64,000 nucleotides of DNA from Microbacteriaceae bacterium. Its GTDB lineage: Bacteria; Actinomycetota; Actinomycetes; Actinomycetales; Microbacteriaceae. The position numbers and the translations under genes were made by a program. The notes beneath the pieces are model-generated. The model ran no database searches. It saw only the letters and a list, made by a program, of their open reading frames with translations, and was not told the origin of the DNA. Each line of letters starts with the position of its first letter. The stretch's first letter is position 1. Positions 10,248-19,186 of this stretch are shown here, in pieces. The stretch spans positions 1-64,000 of the forward strand of contig JACMPQ010000098.1 of NCBI GenBank assembly GCA_014377425.1. Direction: 5' to 3'.

Positions 10248-11603
10248 TTAGTCAGAGACGGATCTCTCTGCGTGGCTGAGAACTCCGCGAAGACTTTCGA
10301 AGTAGCCGGCTACGGCTTCCCGTTCGATCTTAATCTTCGCGAGTCGGTCTTCGGCATCCGACACGAGTGTGTCCGAGCGGTTCACGGCGTCGCTGATCAT
10401 TGCTTTCGCCCGAGCCTCGGCATTGGCCAAAATCTCGGCGGCAGTGGTGTCGGCGCTGTGGCGCTGCATTTTGGCTTCGTCGCGTAACCGCTCATCGAGA
10501 TCATCCGATTCGCTCTGCTTCTGGGCGGTATAGGCCACGGCCTCCGTCAGCTGGCGATTGGCATCTTCGAGGTAGCGCTGCATTTGGGCTACCGACTCTT
10601 GGTGCTGGGTCAACAACTCCCGCTCGGCTTCGTCTCGTCGGGAGGTTAACTCCACGTTCAGGTCGGTGCGACCCTGCTCAACCTCCCGGGCAATCATCGC
10701 TCGGGTTTGGTCTTTCTCGGCGGCGAGCTGCGCACGGCTGACTTCGGCTTCGCGGGTGAGGTCGGCCCGGCGCTGCTCGGCCTCCCGCGCAAGCTCGGCC
10801 CGGGTCACGATTACGGTGGCGTTGAGTTCGGTGGTGGTGGTTTCTGCCAGTTGGCGCAGAGCCTCGCTCTGTTCGGCAACCTCCCGTGCCAGGTCGCCGC
10901 GCTGCTTTTCACACACGCTGTTGAAGTCTGCCCGGCCATGCTCGGTGTCGCGGGCCAATTGGGAGGCCTGCTCACGGGCCTCGCCGACCTCGTGCAATGC
11001 AACCGCTCGGACCTCGGCAGACTCGCGTTCGGCTTCGGCGCGAAATGCGGCCGATTCCCGCTTGGTGGTGGCGCGGGCCTCCGCCGCCTCCGTGGCCACG
11101 GCTCCGCGAATTGCGGCCGCTTCCCGGAGGGCCACAGCCGTGAGCGATTCGGCGGCCGTTCGCGCACGGTTGATCCGTTCTTCGGCCTCCTGTTCGGCTT
11201 CGGTGAGGATGGCGGCTGCACGGGCCGCAGCCTGCTCCAATAGCGTCGCGGTGGATTCTGCTGCCTCGCTCCGCAGGTGCTGCGTCTCCAGGCGCACCGC
11301 GGTGCGCAGCATTTCGGCGTCGACATCCGCTTGGCCGATCAGCCGGGTGGACTGCTCTTCGGCGACGCGAAGGATGCTCTCGAGTTTTGTACCGAGACCG
11401 CTGTAGGTAGGGGTACCGGTTTCCAGTACCTCAGCCTCGAGATCTTTAACCGAGGCGGCCAGCCGTTTCACTTCACGGGTGGCATCCGCTCGATCGGCGT
11501 TGGCCTTGATCAGTTCCCGACGAAGTTCCTGCACCGCCTTATCGACCTCGTCACGGCTGTAGCCGCGCATCGCGATGCTGAATGTCTCGTCGTCGGTTGC
11601 CAC
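10248..11603 (-). CDS. Long coiled-coil, DivIVA-N-terminus-like protein
   Basis: MATDDETFSIAMRGYSRDEVDKAVQELRREL then extended Glu/Ala/Arg heptad-like repeats. Confidence 0.75.
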   Translation of the reverse strand: MATDDETFSIAMRGYSRDEVDKAVQELRRELIKANADRADATREVKRLAASVKDLEAEVLETGTPTYSGLGTKLESILRVAEEQSTRLIGQADVDAEMLRTAVRLETQHLRSEAAESTATLLEQAAARAAAILTEAEQEAEERINRARTAAESLTAVALREAAAIRGAVATEAAEARATTKRESAAFRAEAERESAEVRAVALHEVGEAREQASQLARDTEHGRADFNSVCEKQRGDLAREVAEQSEALRQLAETTTTELNATVIVTRAELAREAEQRRADLTREAEVSRAQLAAEKDQTRAMIAREVEQGRTDLNVELTSRRDEAERELLTQHQESVAQMQRYLEDANRQLTEAVAYTAQKQSESDDLDERLRDEAKMQRHSADTTAAEILANAEARAKAMISDAVNRSDTLVSDAEDRLAKIKIEREAVAGYFESLRGVLSHAERSVSD

Positions 11604-11886
11604 GATGTCTCCCTCGATTCCGCGGTGCCGATGGGTTAACCGCGACGTGCTGACGTACTGTACCGAGTTTAGCCAGAGGGCTGATCGTAGGTTTCGGTGC
11701 GATCTTGAGCCCTCCGATTGGGTTCGTTCAGGGGCATCCGCTATTCTTTACTGTCTTTGTCTGTTGCTACCCGTGGTCAGATTGACCTCGGAACTCCCTG
11801 TTTGCTCTGCTGTGAACGGTCGCTCTACGAACGCGACGCTCGGAGTGGGCCAGTAATCTGGCCCGGCATCACGAAAGGAGTCGTTC

Positions 11887-13668
11887 GTGCGCTTTATTTT
11901 TGCCCTTTTCAGCTTCGTCGTTGCCCTCGGACTCTTCGGTGTCGGTTTCGCTCAGCGCACCTTCCTCAGCGGACCGGAATCTTTCACCGCGTCGACGGTG
12001 TCGCTCACCGGCAACGCCGTCACCATCATTGATGGCGCTACCCTCACCGCGTTGGCCGGGCGGCAGACCCTGAGCTTGGCCGGGTCCGCGGCTATCGTTG
12101 CCGCCTACGGGCGAAGCACCGATGTTCGTGCCTGGCTGGGCGACACACGCCACACCACGATCAACTACGACGCGGCGAACAAGAAACTTGTTTCCCGCGA
12201 TCTGCCCGGAGTTGCGACGACGGTTCCCACCCCCGTCGGCTCGGATCTGTGGCTCGGCGAATTTACCGGCAGAAAGAGGCTGAACATACCGCTGACCGTA
12301 CCGAAAGAGATGTCGGTAATCATCGTTTCCGATGGAACCGCGAGCGCACCGTCAACCGTCGCCATCTCCTGGCCACTGAACAACCGCACGCCGTGGTCTG
12401 TGCCCCTGATGTTGGCGGGTGCGCTGGTATTGCTGGTGTCGCTGGGGCTGCTGGTGTGGGCACTCATCCACCGTCGCCGCACCCGCGGACCGCGACGCAA
12501 GAGCATTCGCGGAACTAAGGCGCCCCGGATGCCCCGTCGCCCACGCCGGCGCGTCTACCGGGCCACCACACCAAGCGTGCTGCCGGTGGTCCGGGGTCGT
12601 CGTTCGACCCGGCGAATGCTGGCGGCCGGGCCGATTGTTTTGGTCTCGGTTCTGTTGAGCACCGGTTGTGCATCGTTGTCGCCGGCGGCGACGTCACCGA
12701 TTGCCGTGCCATCGCCGTCGGGCAGCGGCGCCGGCAAGGGGGGTGCTGCGGTGATCGAGCATCTGCCAGTGGCAGTCGTCGGGCAGATTCGCACCATCGT
12801 GGCCTCGATTGCGGCGATTGCGGTGGCCGGGGATATTTCAATGGACCCGAAGACACTCGCACCGCGTTTTACCGGGCCGGCGCTGGCCGAACGTGCCGGA
12901 AACTATGCCGCCCGGAGCAAGGACAGCGCCTATGCGGCCCCCGTGGTCATCCCGGCCGGACCGGTGAAGGTCACCCTGCCGCAGCAGGCTGTTCCCCAAC
13001 CCAACTCTTGGCCGAGAGCCATTTTCACGGTGGTGCAGTCCACCGCCGTGCCGGCGGTCGCACCCATTGCCCTGATACTCATTCAACAAACTCCGCGTGA
13101 AAACTACAAGGTGCACTACGAGATCGCACTGTCGGCCGCCCTGCCGGTGCTGGCTCCGGAGGGTATCGGAGCTCCACGACTCAGCGCCGACACCAAGCTG
13201 CTGTCGCTGGCGCCGGAGAAATTGATTCCGGCCTACCTTGACGTGGTGTCGCAGGGGGCCGCGAGTGTGGCGGCTCCCCTCTTCGACCTCAGCAAAGACA
13301 CCGCTCTCGCCGAGGTGGGAATTGACAAACAGAACGCGGTGAAGGCCGGTCTGCCAGCGAAACTGGCGGGCAGCTTTGTCACCGCGGCGGGTGCGGAATC
13401 GGTCATCGCGCTCGGCTCAAATGCGGCCGGCGCGCTGGTGGCGGCAAATATCATCCAATCGGAGACGGTCACTCCTACGAGTCCCGGCGATACCGCCAAC
13501 CCGACCGGTGCGGTGAAATCTCTTTCCGGCGTTGCCGGCACCACCAAGGGCACTGTGGCCGAGTACGACTATCAGTTGCTGTTCTATATCCCCCCGATCG
13601 GAAGTACCGAAAAGATCACCCTGCTTGGTTTCAGCGGGGGCATCGTGAACGCGAAAGAGGTTCCATGA
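11887..13668 (+). CDS. Membrane/envelope protein of unknown function with internal TM and lipobox-like motif
   Basis: N-terminal TM, mid TM followed by basic stretch, then MLAAGPIVLVSVLLSTGCAS (possible second start at 12616); ATGA overlap with next gene. Confidence 0.65.
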   Translation: MRFIFALFSFVVALGLFGVGFAQRTFLSGPESFTASTVSLTGNAVTIIDGATLTALAGRQTLSLAGSAAIVAAYGRSTDVRAWLGDTRHTTINYDAANKKLVSRDLPGVATTVPTPVGSDLWLGEFTGRKRLNIPLTVPKEMSVIIVSDGTASAPSTVAISWPLNNRTPWSVPLMLAGALVLLVSLGLLVWALIHRRRTRGPRRKSIRGTKAPRMPRRPRRRVYRATTPSVLPVVRGRRSTRRMLAAGPIVLVSVLLSTGCASLSPAATSPIAVPSPSGSGAGKGGAAVIEHLPVAVVGQIRTIVASIAAIAVAGDISMDPKTLAPRFTGPALAERAGNYAARSKDSAYAAPVVIPAGPVKVTLPQQAVPQPNSWPRAIFTVVQSTAVPAVAPIALILIQQTPRENYKVHYEIALSAALPVLAPEGIGAPRLSADTKLLSLAPEKLIPAYLDVVSQGAASVAAPLFDLSKDTALAEVGIDKQNAVKAGLPAKLAGSFVTAAGAESVIALGSNAAGALVAANIIQSETVTPTSPGDTANPTGAVKSLSGVAGTTKGTVAEYDYQLLFYIPPIGSTEKITLLGFSGGIVNAKEVP

Positions 13669-14600
13669 GTACCCTTCCCCCGTCTGCTGCCAGCCTCCGT
13701 GGCGCCGTAGATCTCTCCTCGCTCCTGCGTAAGCCCGAGGCATCCGGCACAGAAACCGGTGCCGGCGTGGGCGGTGCCGCGGTGCAGGTCGCATCCCTCG
13801 TGGTGGACGTTACCGACGCCACATTCGGACAGGTGTTGGAACTGTCGAAGACGGTGCCGGTTATTGTCGAACTGCACGCGGGTGAACCGACGGCGTCGCT
13901 GGAGAAGCTCGTGATCTCCTTCGCGGGTCGTTTGGTGCTCGCCTCAATCAACGCAACCACAAACCCGCAACTGCAGCAGGCGTTTACCGCCGAGGTTGTT
14001 CCGACCGTGGCGGCTCTTGTGGGTGGACGCCCGCTGGCGCTCTACGAGGGTGCGCTTCCCGAGGCCGACGCGCGGGCCGTTCTCGATCAGGTGTTGGTGA
14101 TCGCCGGGCAGAACAACGTCGTCGGAGCAGTTTCGGTTGAGGATTCGGACGCCGTCGCGGCAGTCGGCCTGCCAGTGGAGGTCCCCCTCCCGCCGTTCCA
14201 TCAGGAGGCCTACGACGCCATCGATCGTGGCGACTATCCCGCGGCCATCGCGGCCTACACCACGGCCATCGCCCAGGATCCGCGCGACGTGCTGGCCGTG
14301 GCGGGACTCGCTCAGGTGTCGCTGCTCAACCGTCTTTCCGGGCGCACGGCGGTAGATATTAGAAACATCGCCGGGGCGAACCCTACCGAGCTCGATGCGC
14401 AGCTTGCGGTGGCCGACCTCGACCTCTCGGGAGGTCACCTGGAGGACGCCTTCGACCGACTGCTCACCCTGTTCGTGTCGCTCGATCAAGACGGCAAAAA
14501 CGCCGTGCGCACCCGCATGCTGGAATATTTCGAGGTGGCCGGAGCGGATGACCCGCGAGTGGGTGCCGCCCGCCGCCGGCTCACCACGCTGCTCTACTAG
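13665..14600 (+). CDS. YbbN-type thioredoxin-like/TPR co-chaperone, redox site absent
   Basis: VIVELHAGEPTASLEKLVISFAGRLVLASINATTNPQLQQAFTAEVVPTVAALVGGRPLALYEGALPE; TPR-like DRGDYPAAIAAYTTAIAQDPRD. Confidence 0.8.
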   Translation: MSTLPPSAASLRGAVDLSSLLRKPEASGTETGAGVGGAAVQVASLVVDVTDATFGQVLELSKTVPVIVELHAGEPTASLEKLVISFAGRLVLASINATTNPQLQQAFTAEVVPTVAALVGGRPLALYEGALPEADARAVLDQVLVIAGQNNVVGAVSVEDSDAVAAVGLPVEVPLPPFHQEAYDAIDRGDYPAAIAAYTTAIAQDPRDVLAVAGLAQVSLLNRLSGRTAVDIRNIAGANPTELDAQLAVADLDLSGGHLEDAFDRLLTLFVSLDQDGKNAVRTRMLEYFEVAGADDPRVGAARRRLTTLLY

Positions 14601-14610
14601 GTTTCGCAGA

Positions 14611-14646
14611 AACGACCCCGTTGTGCGCTGGCAACGGGGTCGTTTT
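14611..14646. terminator. Hairpin terminator between converging CDS
   Basis: aacgaccccgttg...caacggggtcgtttt. Confidence 0.8.
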
Positions 14647-14671
14647 CACGGGTGAGCTCGAATTTTCTGGG

Positions 14672-16954
14672 CTACGAGCGCCGCAGCTTCAACCACAACC
14701 CGCCCAGTGGCGGCACGGTGAGGGTGGCGGATGCCGGTCGCCCGGCCCATGGTTCGTTGCTCGCGGTGATCGAGCCGTAGTTACCGACACCCGACCCCCC
14801 GTAGACCTCGGCATCGGTGTTGAGCAGCTCGTCCCACACTCCGGCCATCGGCAGCCCGATCCGGTAATCGTTGATCGGATTGCCGGAGAAGTTCATCACC
14901 ACGGCGATTGGTTGACCGTCGTGTGACCAGCGCAGGAAAGAGACGAGGTTGAGCTCGGCAGCAGAACTGTCCACCCACTCGAATCCTGCCGGATCGTTGT
15001 CTTGCTCCCACAGGGCGGGTTCGGATCGGTAGACCCGGTTCAGCTCGGTGACCAGGGTGAGGAGTCCGCGATGCACCGGCTGATCGAGAATCCACCAGTC
15101 GAGTCCGCGCTGCTCTGACCACTCCGAGGGCTGACCGAATTCTTGGCCCATGAACAGCAGCTGCTTACCGGGATGCGACCACATGAAGGCGTAGTACGCA
15201 CGCAGGTTCGCCAACTTTTGCCATTGATCGCCGGGCATCTTGTGCAGCATCGAGCCCTTGCCGTGTACCACCTCGTCGTGACTGATCGGCAGCAAAAAGT
15301 TCTCTGTGTACTGGTACACCATGCTGAAGGTGATCTCGTTGTGATGGTACGAGCGGTGCATCGGGTCTTCTTCGATGTAGCGCAGGCTGTCGTTCATCCA
15401 GCCCATATTCCACTTGATGCCGAAGCCGAGGCCACCGGTGGAGGTGGGCCTCGTGACGCCTGGCCAGGCGGTAGATTCTTCGGCGATCACCATAATTCCG
15501 GGGCTGCGCTTGTAGGCGGTGGCGTTCACCTCCTGCAAAAAGCTGATGGCTTCGAGGTTCTCGCGCCCGCCAAACTTGTTTGGCTCCCACTCGCCGGTCT
15601 CGCGCGAGTAGTCGAGGTAGAGAATCGAGGCGACCGCGTCGACCCGCAGGCCGTCGATATGAAATTCTTCGAGCCAGTACAGGGCGTTGGCCACCAAAAA
15701 GTTGCGTACCTGCGAATCTCCGAAGTTGAAGATGTAGGTGCCCCAGTCCATCTGTTCACCGCGGCGTGGGTCGGAGTGCTCGTACAGGGACTCGCCGTCG
15801 AAGCGGGCCAGAGCCCACTCGTCTTTCGGAAAATGCCCGGGAACCCAGTCCATGATCACGCCGATGCCGGCATTGTGCAGGCTGTCGATCAGGAAGCGCA
15901 GGTCATCCGGATGCCCGAAACGGCTGGTCGGTGCAAAGTAGCCGGTGACCTGATACCCCCAGGAGCCGCCGAAGGGATGCTCCGCCAGCGGCATGAACTC
16001 CACGTGGGTGAATCCGGTCTCCAGCACGTAATCGACCAGCTGTTCGGCGAGTTCGCGGTAGCCAAGACCCGGACGCCACGAGCCGACGTGGAGTTCGTAG
16101 ATGCTCAGCGGGGCGAGGTGGGGGTCGTGGGCTGCGCGCTTCGTGAGCCAGGCGGCATCCGTCCATTCGTAGCTGTTTTCTCCCACGATGGAGCCGGTGG
16201 CCGGGGGAACCTCGGTGAAGCGCGCCATCGGGTCGGCGCGGGACACCCACTCCCCGTATTGGGTCAGTAACTCGAATTTGTAGATGGTGCCGGGCTCCAG
16301 GGCAGGCACGAAAAGTTCCCAGACGCCGTTATCGTCGAGGCGGCGCATGGCGTGGCCGGCGCCGCTCCAGCCGTTGAACTCACCGATGACCCGCGCTGCC
16401 TGAGCGTGCGGAGCCCACACGCTGAATGAGGTACCGGCGACGCTCTCGTGGGGGCGGAAGTGTGCGCCCAAGACCGTCCACAGTTGTTCGTGGCGTCCCT
16501 CGCCGAAGAGGTAGAGATCCGTGTCGCCCACCGAGGAAACAAAACGGTAGGGGTCATCCGCAATCCAACTGGAGCCTTCGGCGTAGCTGGTTTCCAAGGT
16601 GTAGGGCTGACCGGTGCCCGGAGCGAAGCCCTGCCAGAGGCCCTCCGCAATATGGTTCAGAGTGATTTTCGTGCCGTCGGGTTGAATCGCGGTGACCTTC
16701 TCGGCGAGTGGTCGCAGCGCTCGAATCACAAAGCCGCTGCCGAGGGCGTGCTGGCCCAGGGTTTCGTGCGGGCGCGGGTGTCGCCCCTGGCTGATTGCCG
16801 AGATCAGCCCCGAGTGAAGCTCGGGCAGTGCAGGTGCAGGTGCAGATGCAGGTGCAGATGCAGGTGCTGGTGCAGATGCCGGCTGCGGCAGCGCCGGGGT
16901 AGGGGTGGATAGCGCCGGGGGCATTTTTCCGGGAGGAGTGGTGTTGGACATCAA
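14672..16954 (-). CDS. glgB: 1,4-alpha-glucan branching enzyme
   Basis: VWAPHAQAARVIGEFNGW, HVGSWRPGLGYRELAEQL, FHIDGLRVDAVASILYLDYSR, EESTAWPGVTRP, LPISHDEVVHGKGS. Confidence 0.97.
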   Translation of the reverse strand: MMSNTTPPGKMPPALSTPTPALPQPASAPAPASAPASAPAPALPELHSGLISAISQGRHPRPHETLGQHALGSGFVIRALRPLAEKVTAIQPDGTKITLNHIAEGLWQGFAPGTGQPYTLETSYAEGSSWIADDPYRFVSSVGDTDLYLFGEGRHEQLWTVLGAHFRPHESVAGTSFSVWAPHAQAARVIGEFNGWSGAGHAMRRLDDNGVWELFVPALEPGTIYKFELLTQYGEWVSRADPMARFTEVPPATGSIVGENSYEWTDAAWLTKRAAHDPHLAPLSIYELHVGSWRPGLGYRELAEQLVDYVLETGFTHVEFMPLAEHPFGGSWGYQVTGYFAPTSRFGHPDDLRFLIDSLHNAGIGVIMDWVPGHFPKDEWALARFDGESLYEHSDPRRGEQMDWGTYIFNFGDSQVRNFLVANALYWLEEFHIDGLRVDAVASILYLDYSRETGEWEPNKFGGRENLEAISFLQEVNATAYKRSPGIMVIAEESTAWPGVTRPTSTGGLGFGIKWNMGWMNDSLRYIEEDPMHRSYHHNEITFSMVYQYTENFLLPISHDEVVHGKGSMLHKMPGDQWQKLANLRAYYAFMWSHPGKQLLFMGQEFGQPSEWSEQRGLDWWILDQPVHRGLLTLVTELNRVYRSEPALWEQDNDPAGFEWVDSSAAELNLVSFLRWSHDGQPIAVVMNFSGNPINDYRIGLPMAGVWDELLNTDAEVYGGSGVGNYGSITASNEPWAGRPASATLTVPPLGGLWLKLRRS
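16826..16880. repeat. 6-bp tandem repeat in 5' part of glgB, encoding (SA/PA)n
   Basis: gcagtgcaggtgcaggtgcagatgcaggtgcagatgcaggtgctggtgcagatgcc. Confidence 0.9.
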
Positions 16955-19098
16955 TCACCTTTCGCGGGGTTGGTGGTGCTGGTACCGGTGCTGGTGCTGC
17001 TAGCGCTGGTGCCAAGGCTAATGCGGTGAGCTCCGGGTACCGAATATCCGGCGCTCTCGAAATCGACGCTCAGAATGTGCACGGGCTCGATGAAGGCATC
17101 GAGGCGCACGTAGTTGTCGCGACCCCAGGTGAAGCGGTGGCCGGTCACCAGATCGGTGACGTCGAAGCGGGCATCTGGGTCGAGGCCGAATCGGGCGGGG
17201 TCGAGATACACCGACGTTGCCCGCACGGCGTGGGGGTCGAGGTTCGCCACCACGATGATCGCGTCCGGTATGCCGCTTTCGGTATATTCCGCGGCGAGGT
17301 ACTTGCTGTACACCAGAATCGCTTCGTCGTCGCTGAAGTGCAGGTCGAGGTTGCGCAATTGCCTCAGCGCCGGATGCTCGGCCCGCGCCGTGTTTAGCAT
17401 CGTCACATACGGGGCGAGCGAGCGACCCGCGGCCTCGGCGGCGGCGAAGTCGCGCAGCTTGTACTGATATTTCTCGTTGTCGATGTTTTCTTCCGAACCG
17501 GCGCGAGCGACATTTTCGAAGAGCTCGTAGCCGGCATACATCCCCCAGAGCGGGGAGGCTGTAGCCGCCAGGGCCGCGCGAATTTTGTAGGCCGGCACCC
17601 CGCCAAATTGCAGGTATTCGGTGAGGATATCGGGGGTGTTGACGAATAGGTTGGTACGCAGGAACGAGTCGAATTCATGCGAGTTTTCGGTGAAGAAATC
17701 TTCCAGCTCGGTCTTGGTGTTGCGCCACGTGAAGTAGGAATACGACTGTTGGAATCCCACCTGTGCGAGTGAGTGCAGCATCGCCGGCCGGGTAAAGGCT
17801 TCGGCCAAGAAGATTACGTCGGCGAATTCGGTGTTGATGTGATTCAACAGCCACTCCCAGAAGGCAAGCGGTTTGGTGTGTGGGTTGTCGACCCGGAAGA
17901 TTCGCACGCCCACGCCGATCCAATACCGAACGATGCGCAGCACCTCCTCGCGGAGGCCGATCGGATCGTTGTCGAAATTAATCGGGTAAATGTCTTGATA
18001 CTTCTTCGGCGGGTTTTCGGCGTAGGCAATCGAGCCGTCTGGCAGCGTGGTGAACCATTCCGGGTGCTCGGTGACCCAGGGGTGGTCGGGGGAACACTGC
18101 AGGGCCAGGTCGATGGCAACTTCAAGGTTGTTGGCCGCGGCTTCGCCCAAAAAGTAGCTAAAGTCGGCGACCGTGCCGAGCTCGGGATGAATCGCATCGT
18201 GGCCACCGTCGCGAGAGCCGATCGCCCAGGGTGAACCGGGATCCCCCGGAGCCGGGGTCATCGAATTGTTTGGACCTTTTCGAAAGGATTCCCCGATCGG
18301 ATGAATTGGCGGCAGGTAAATCACGTCGAATCCCATTGCGGCCACCGCCGGCAGCCGCTTCGCTGCCGTGCGGAAGGTGCCGCTGGCAATGGTGCCGTCA
18401 GCCAGGCGTTTGGCGCCCTCCGAGCGCGGAAAGAATTCATACCAGTTGCCCACCCCGGCCCGGGTGCGCTCGACCTGAATACTGCGCGTCTCGCTCAGGG
18501 TGGTGAGACTCGACAGCGGCGCAGCCAAGATCGCGGCCGCAACATCTGGATCGGTGGCGGGCGCAAAACGCGACGTGACCGGCAAAATCGAGTTGGCCAT
18601 TGTGGCGGCGGCATCCGAAATCAGGGCGGAAACGGGGCCGGCTTTTTTCACGGTACCGACTTTTGTAACGGCACTGGCACTGGCACTGGCACTGGCGTCG
18701 GCGGCCCGGGCAAGCAGAGCGGCTCCGATGGTGAGCATCAGTTCGACGTCGACGGCGGCCGGAATTTTGATGCTCGCATTATGAAACCAGGTGGCCCAGT
18801 CGTCGCTGGAAGCCTCAACCTGAAACGTCCACGTGCCGACGCCGGTGAGCATGGCGTCGCAACCGAAACGGTCACTTCCGCTGGCACCGGGGAGCATTCG
18901 TCGGCGCACGGTGGCGCCGGATGGGTCGGTGAGTAGCAGCGTGACCGCGAGCTCGTCGTGGCCCTCCTTGAATACAGTGGCGCCAAAGGGCACCACTTCA
19001 CCGGCAAATGCTTTCGCCGGCCAAAGATTCTCGGGTTGCTGGGGGGAGAGGTGCCGGATGGGAATTCGTCCCATGAGCGGTTCAGATGCCTTAGTCAC
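16951..19098 (-). CDS. glgE: Alpha-1,4-glucan:maltose-1-phosphate maltosyltransferase
   Basis: GRIPIRHLSPQQPENLWPAKAFAGEVVPFGATVFKEGHDELAV...; YLPPIHPIGESFRKGPNNS; GVRIFRVDNPHTKPLAFWEWL; start taken as GTG 19098 (ORF open to 19263); overlaps glgB start by ATGA. Confidence 0.95.
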   Translation of the reverse strand: MTKASEPLMGRIPIRHLSPQQPENLWPAKAFAGEVVPFGATVFKEGHDELAVTLLLTDPSGATVRRRMLPGASGSDRFGCDAMLTGVGTWTFQVEASSDDWATWFHNASIKIPAAVDVELMLTIGAALLARAADASASASASAVTKVGTVKKAGPVSALISDAAATMANSILPVTSRFAPATDPDVAAAILAAPLSSLTTLSETRSIQVERTRAGVGNWYEFFPRSEGAKRLADGTIASGTFRTAAKRLPAVAAMGFDVIYLPPIHPIGESFRKGPNNSMTPAPGDPGSPWAIGSRDGGHDAIHPELGTVADFSYFLGEAAANNLEVAIDLALQCSPDHPWVTEHPEWFTTLPDGSIAYAENPPKKYQDIYPINFDNDPIGLREEVLRIVRYWIGVGVRIFRVDNPHTKPLAFWEWLLNHINTEFADVIFLAEAFTRPAMLHSLAQVGFQQSYSYFTWRNTKTELEDFFTENSHEFDSFLRTNLFVNTPDILTEYLQFGGVPAYKIRAALAATASPLWGMYAGYELFENVARAGSEENIDNEKYQYKLRDFAAAEAAGRSLAPYVTMLNTARAEHPALRQLRNLDLHFSDDEAILVYSKYLAAEYTESGIPDAIIVVANLDPHAVRATSVYLDPARFGLDPDARFDVTDLVTGHRFTWGRDNYVRLDAFIEPVHILSVDFESAGYSVPGAHRISLGTSASSTSTGTSTTNPAKGD
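18670..18697. repeat. 6-bp tandem repeat inside glgE, encoding (SA)n
   Basis: ggcactggcactggcactggcactggcg; translates to ASASASASA loop. Confidence 0.85.
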
Positions 19099-19186
19099 CC
19101 CTAGAACGTACCCGCCAATGCGCACTACCGGGGTCAACCGAATGAAAAGGCGGAGGCCAAACTTCGTGCGTCTAGTATTGACCGCT

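Noticed and set aside
10666-11406. 246-aa plus-strand ORF within the coiled-coil gene
   Set aside because: Ser/Ala/Arg-rich translation is the complement of Glu/Ala/Arg heptads; not an independent gene.
15143-16270. 375-aa plus-strand ORF opposite glgB
   Set aside because: Fully antisense to glgB; composition typical of shadow ORF.
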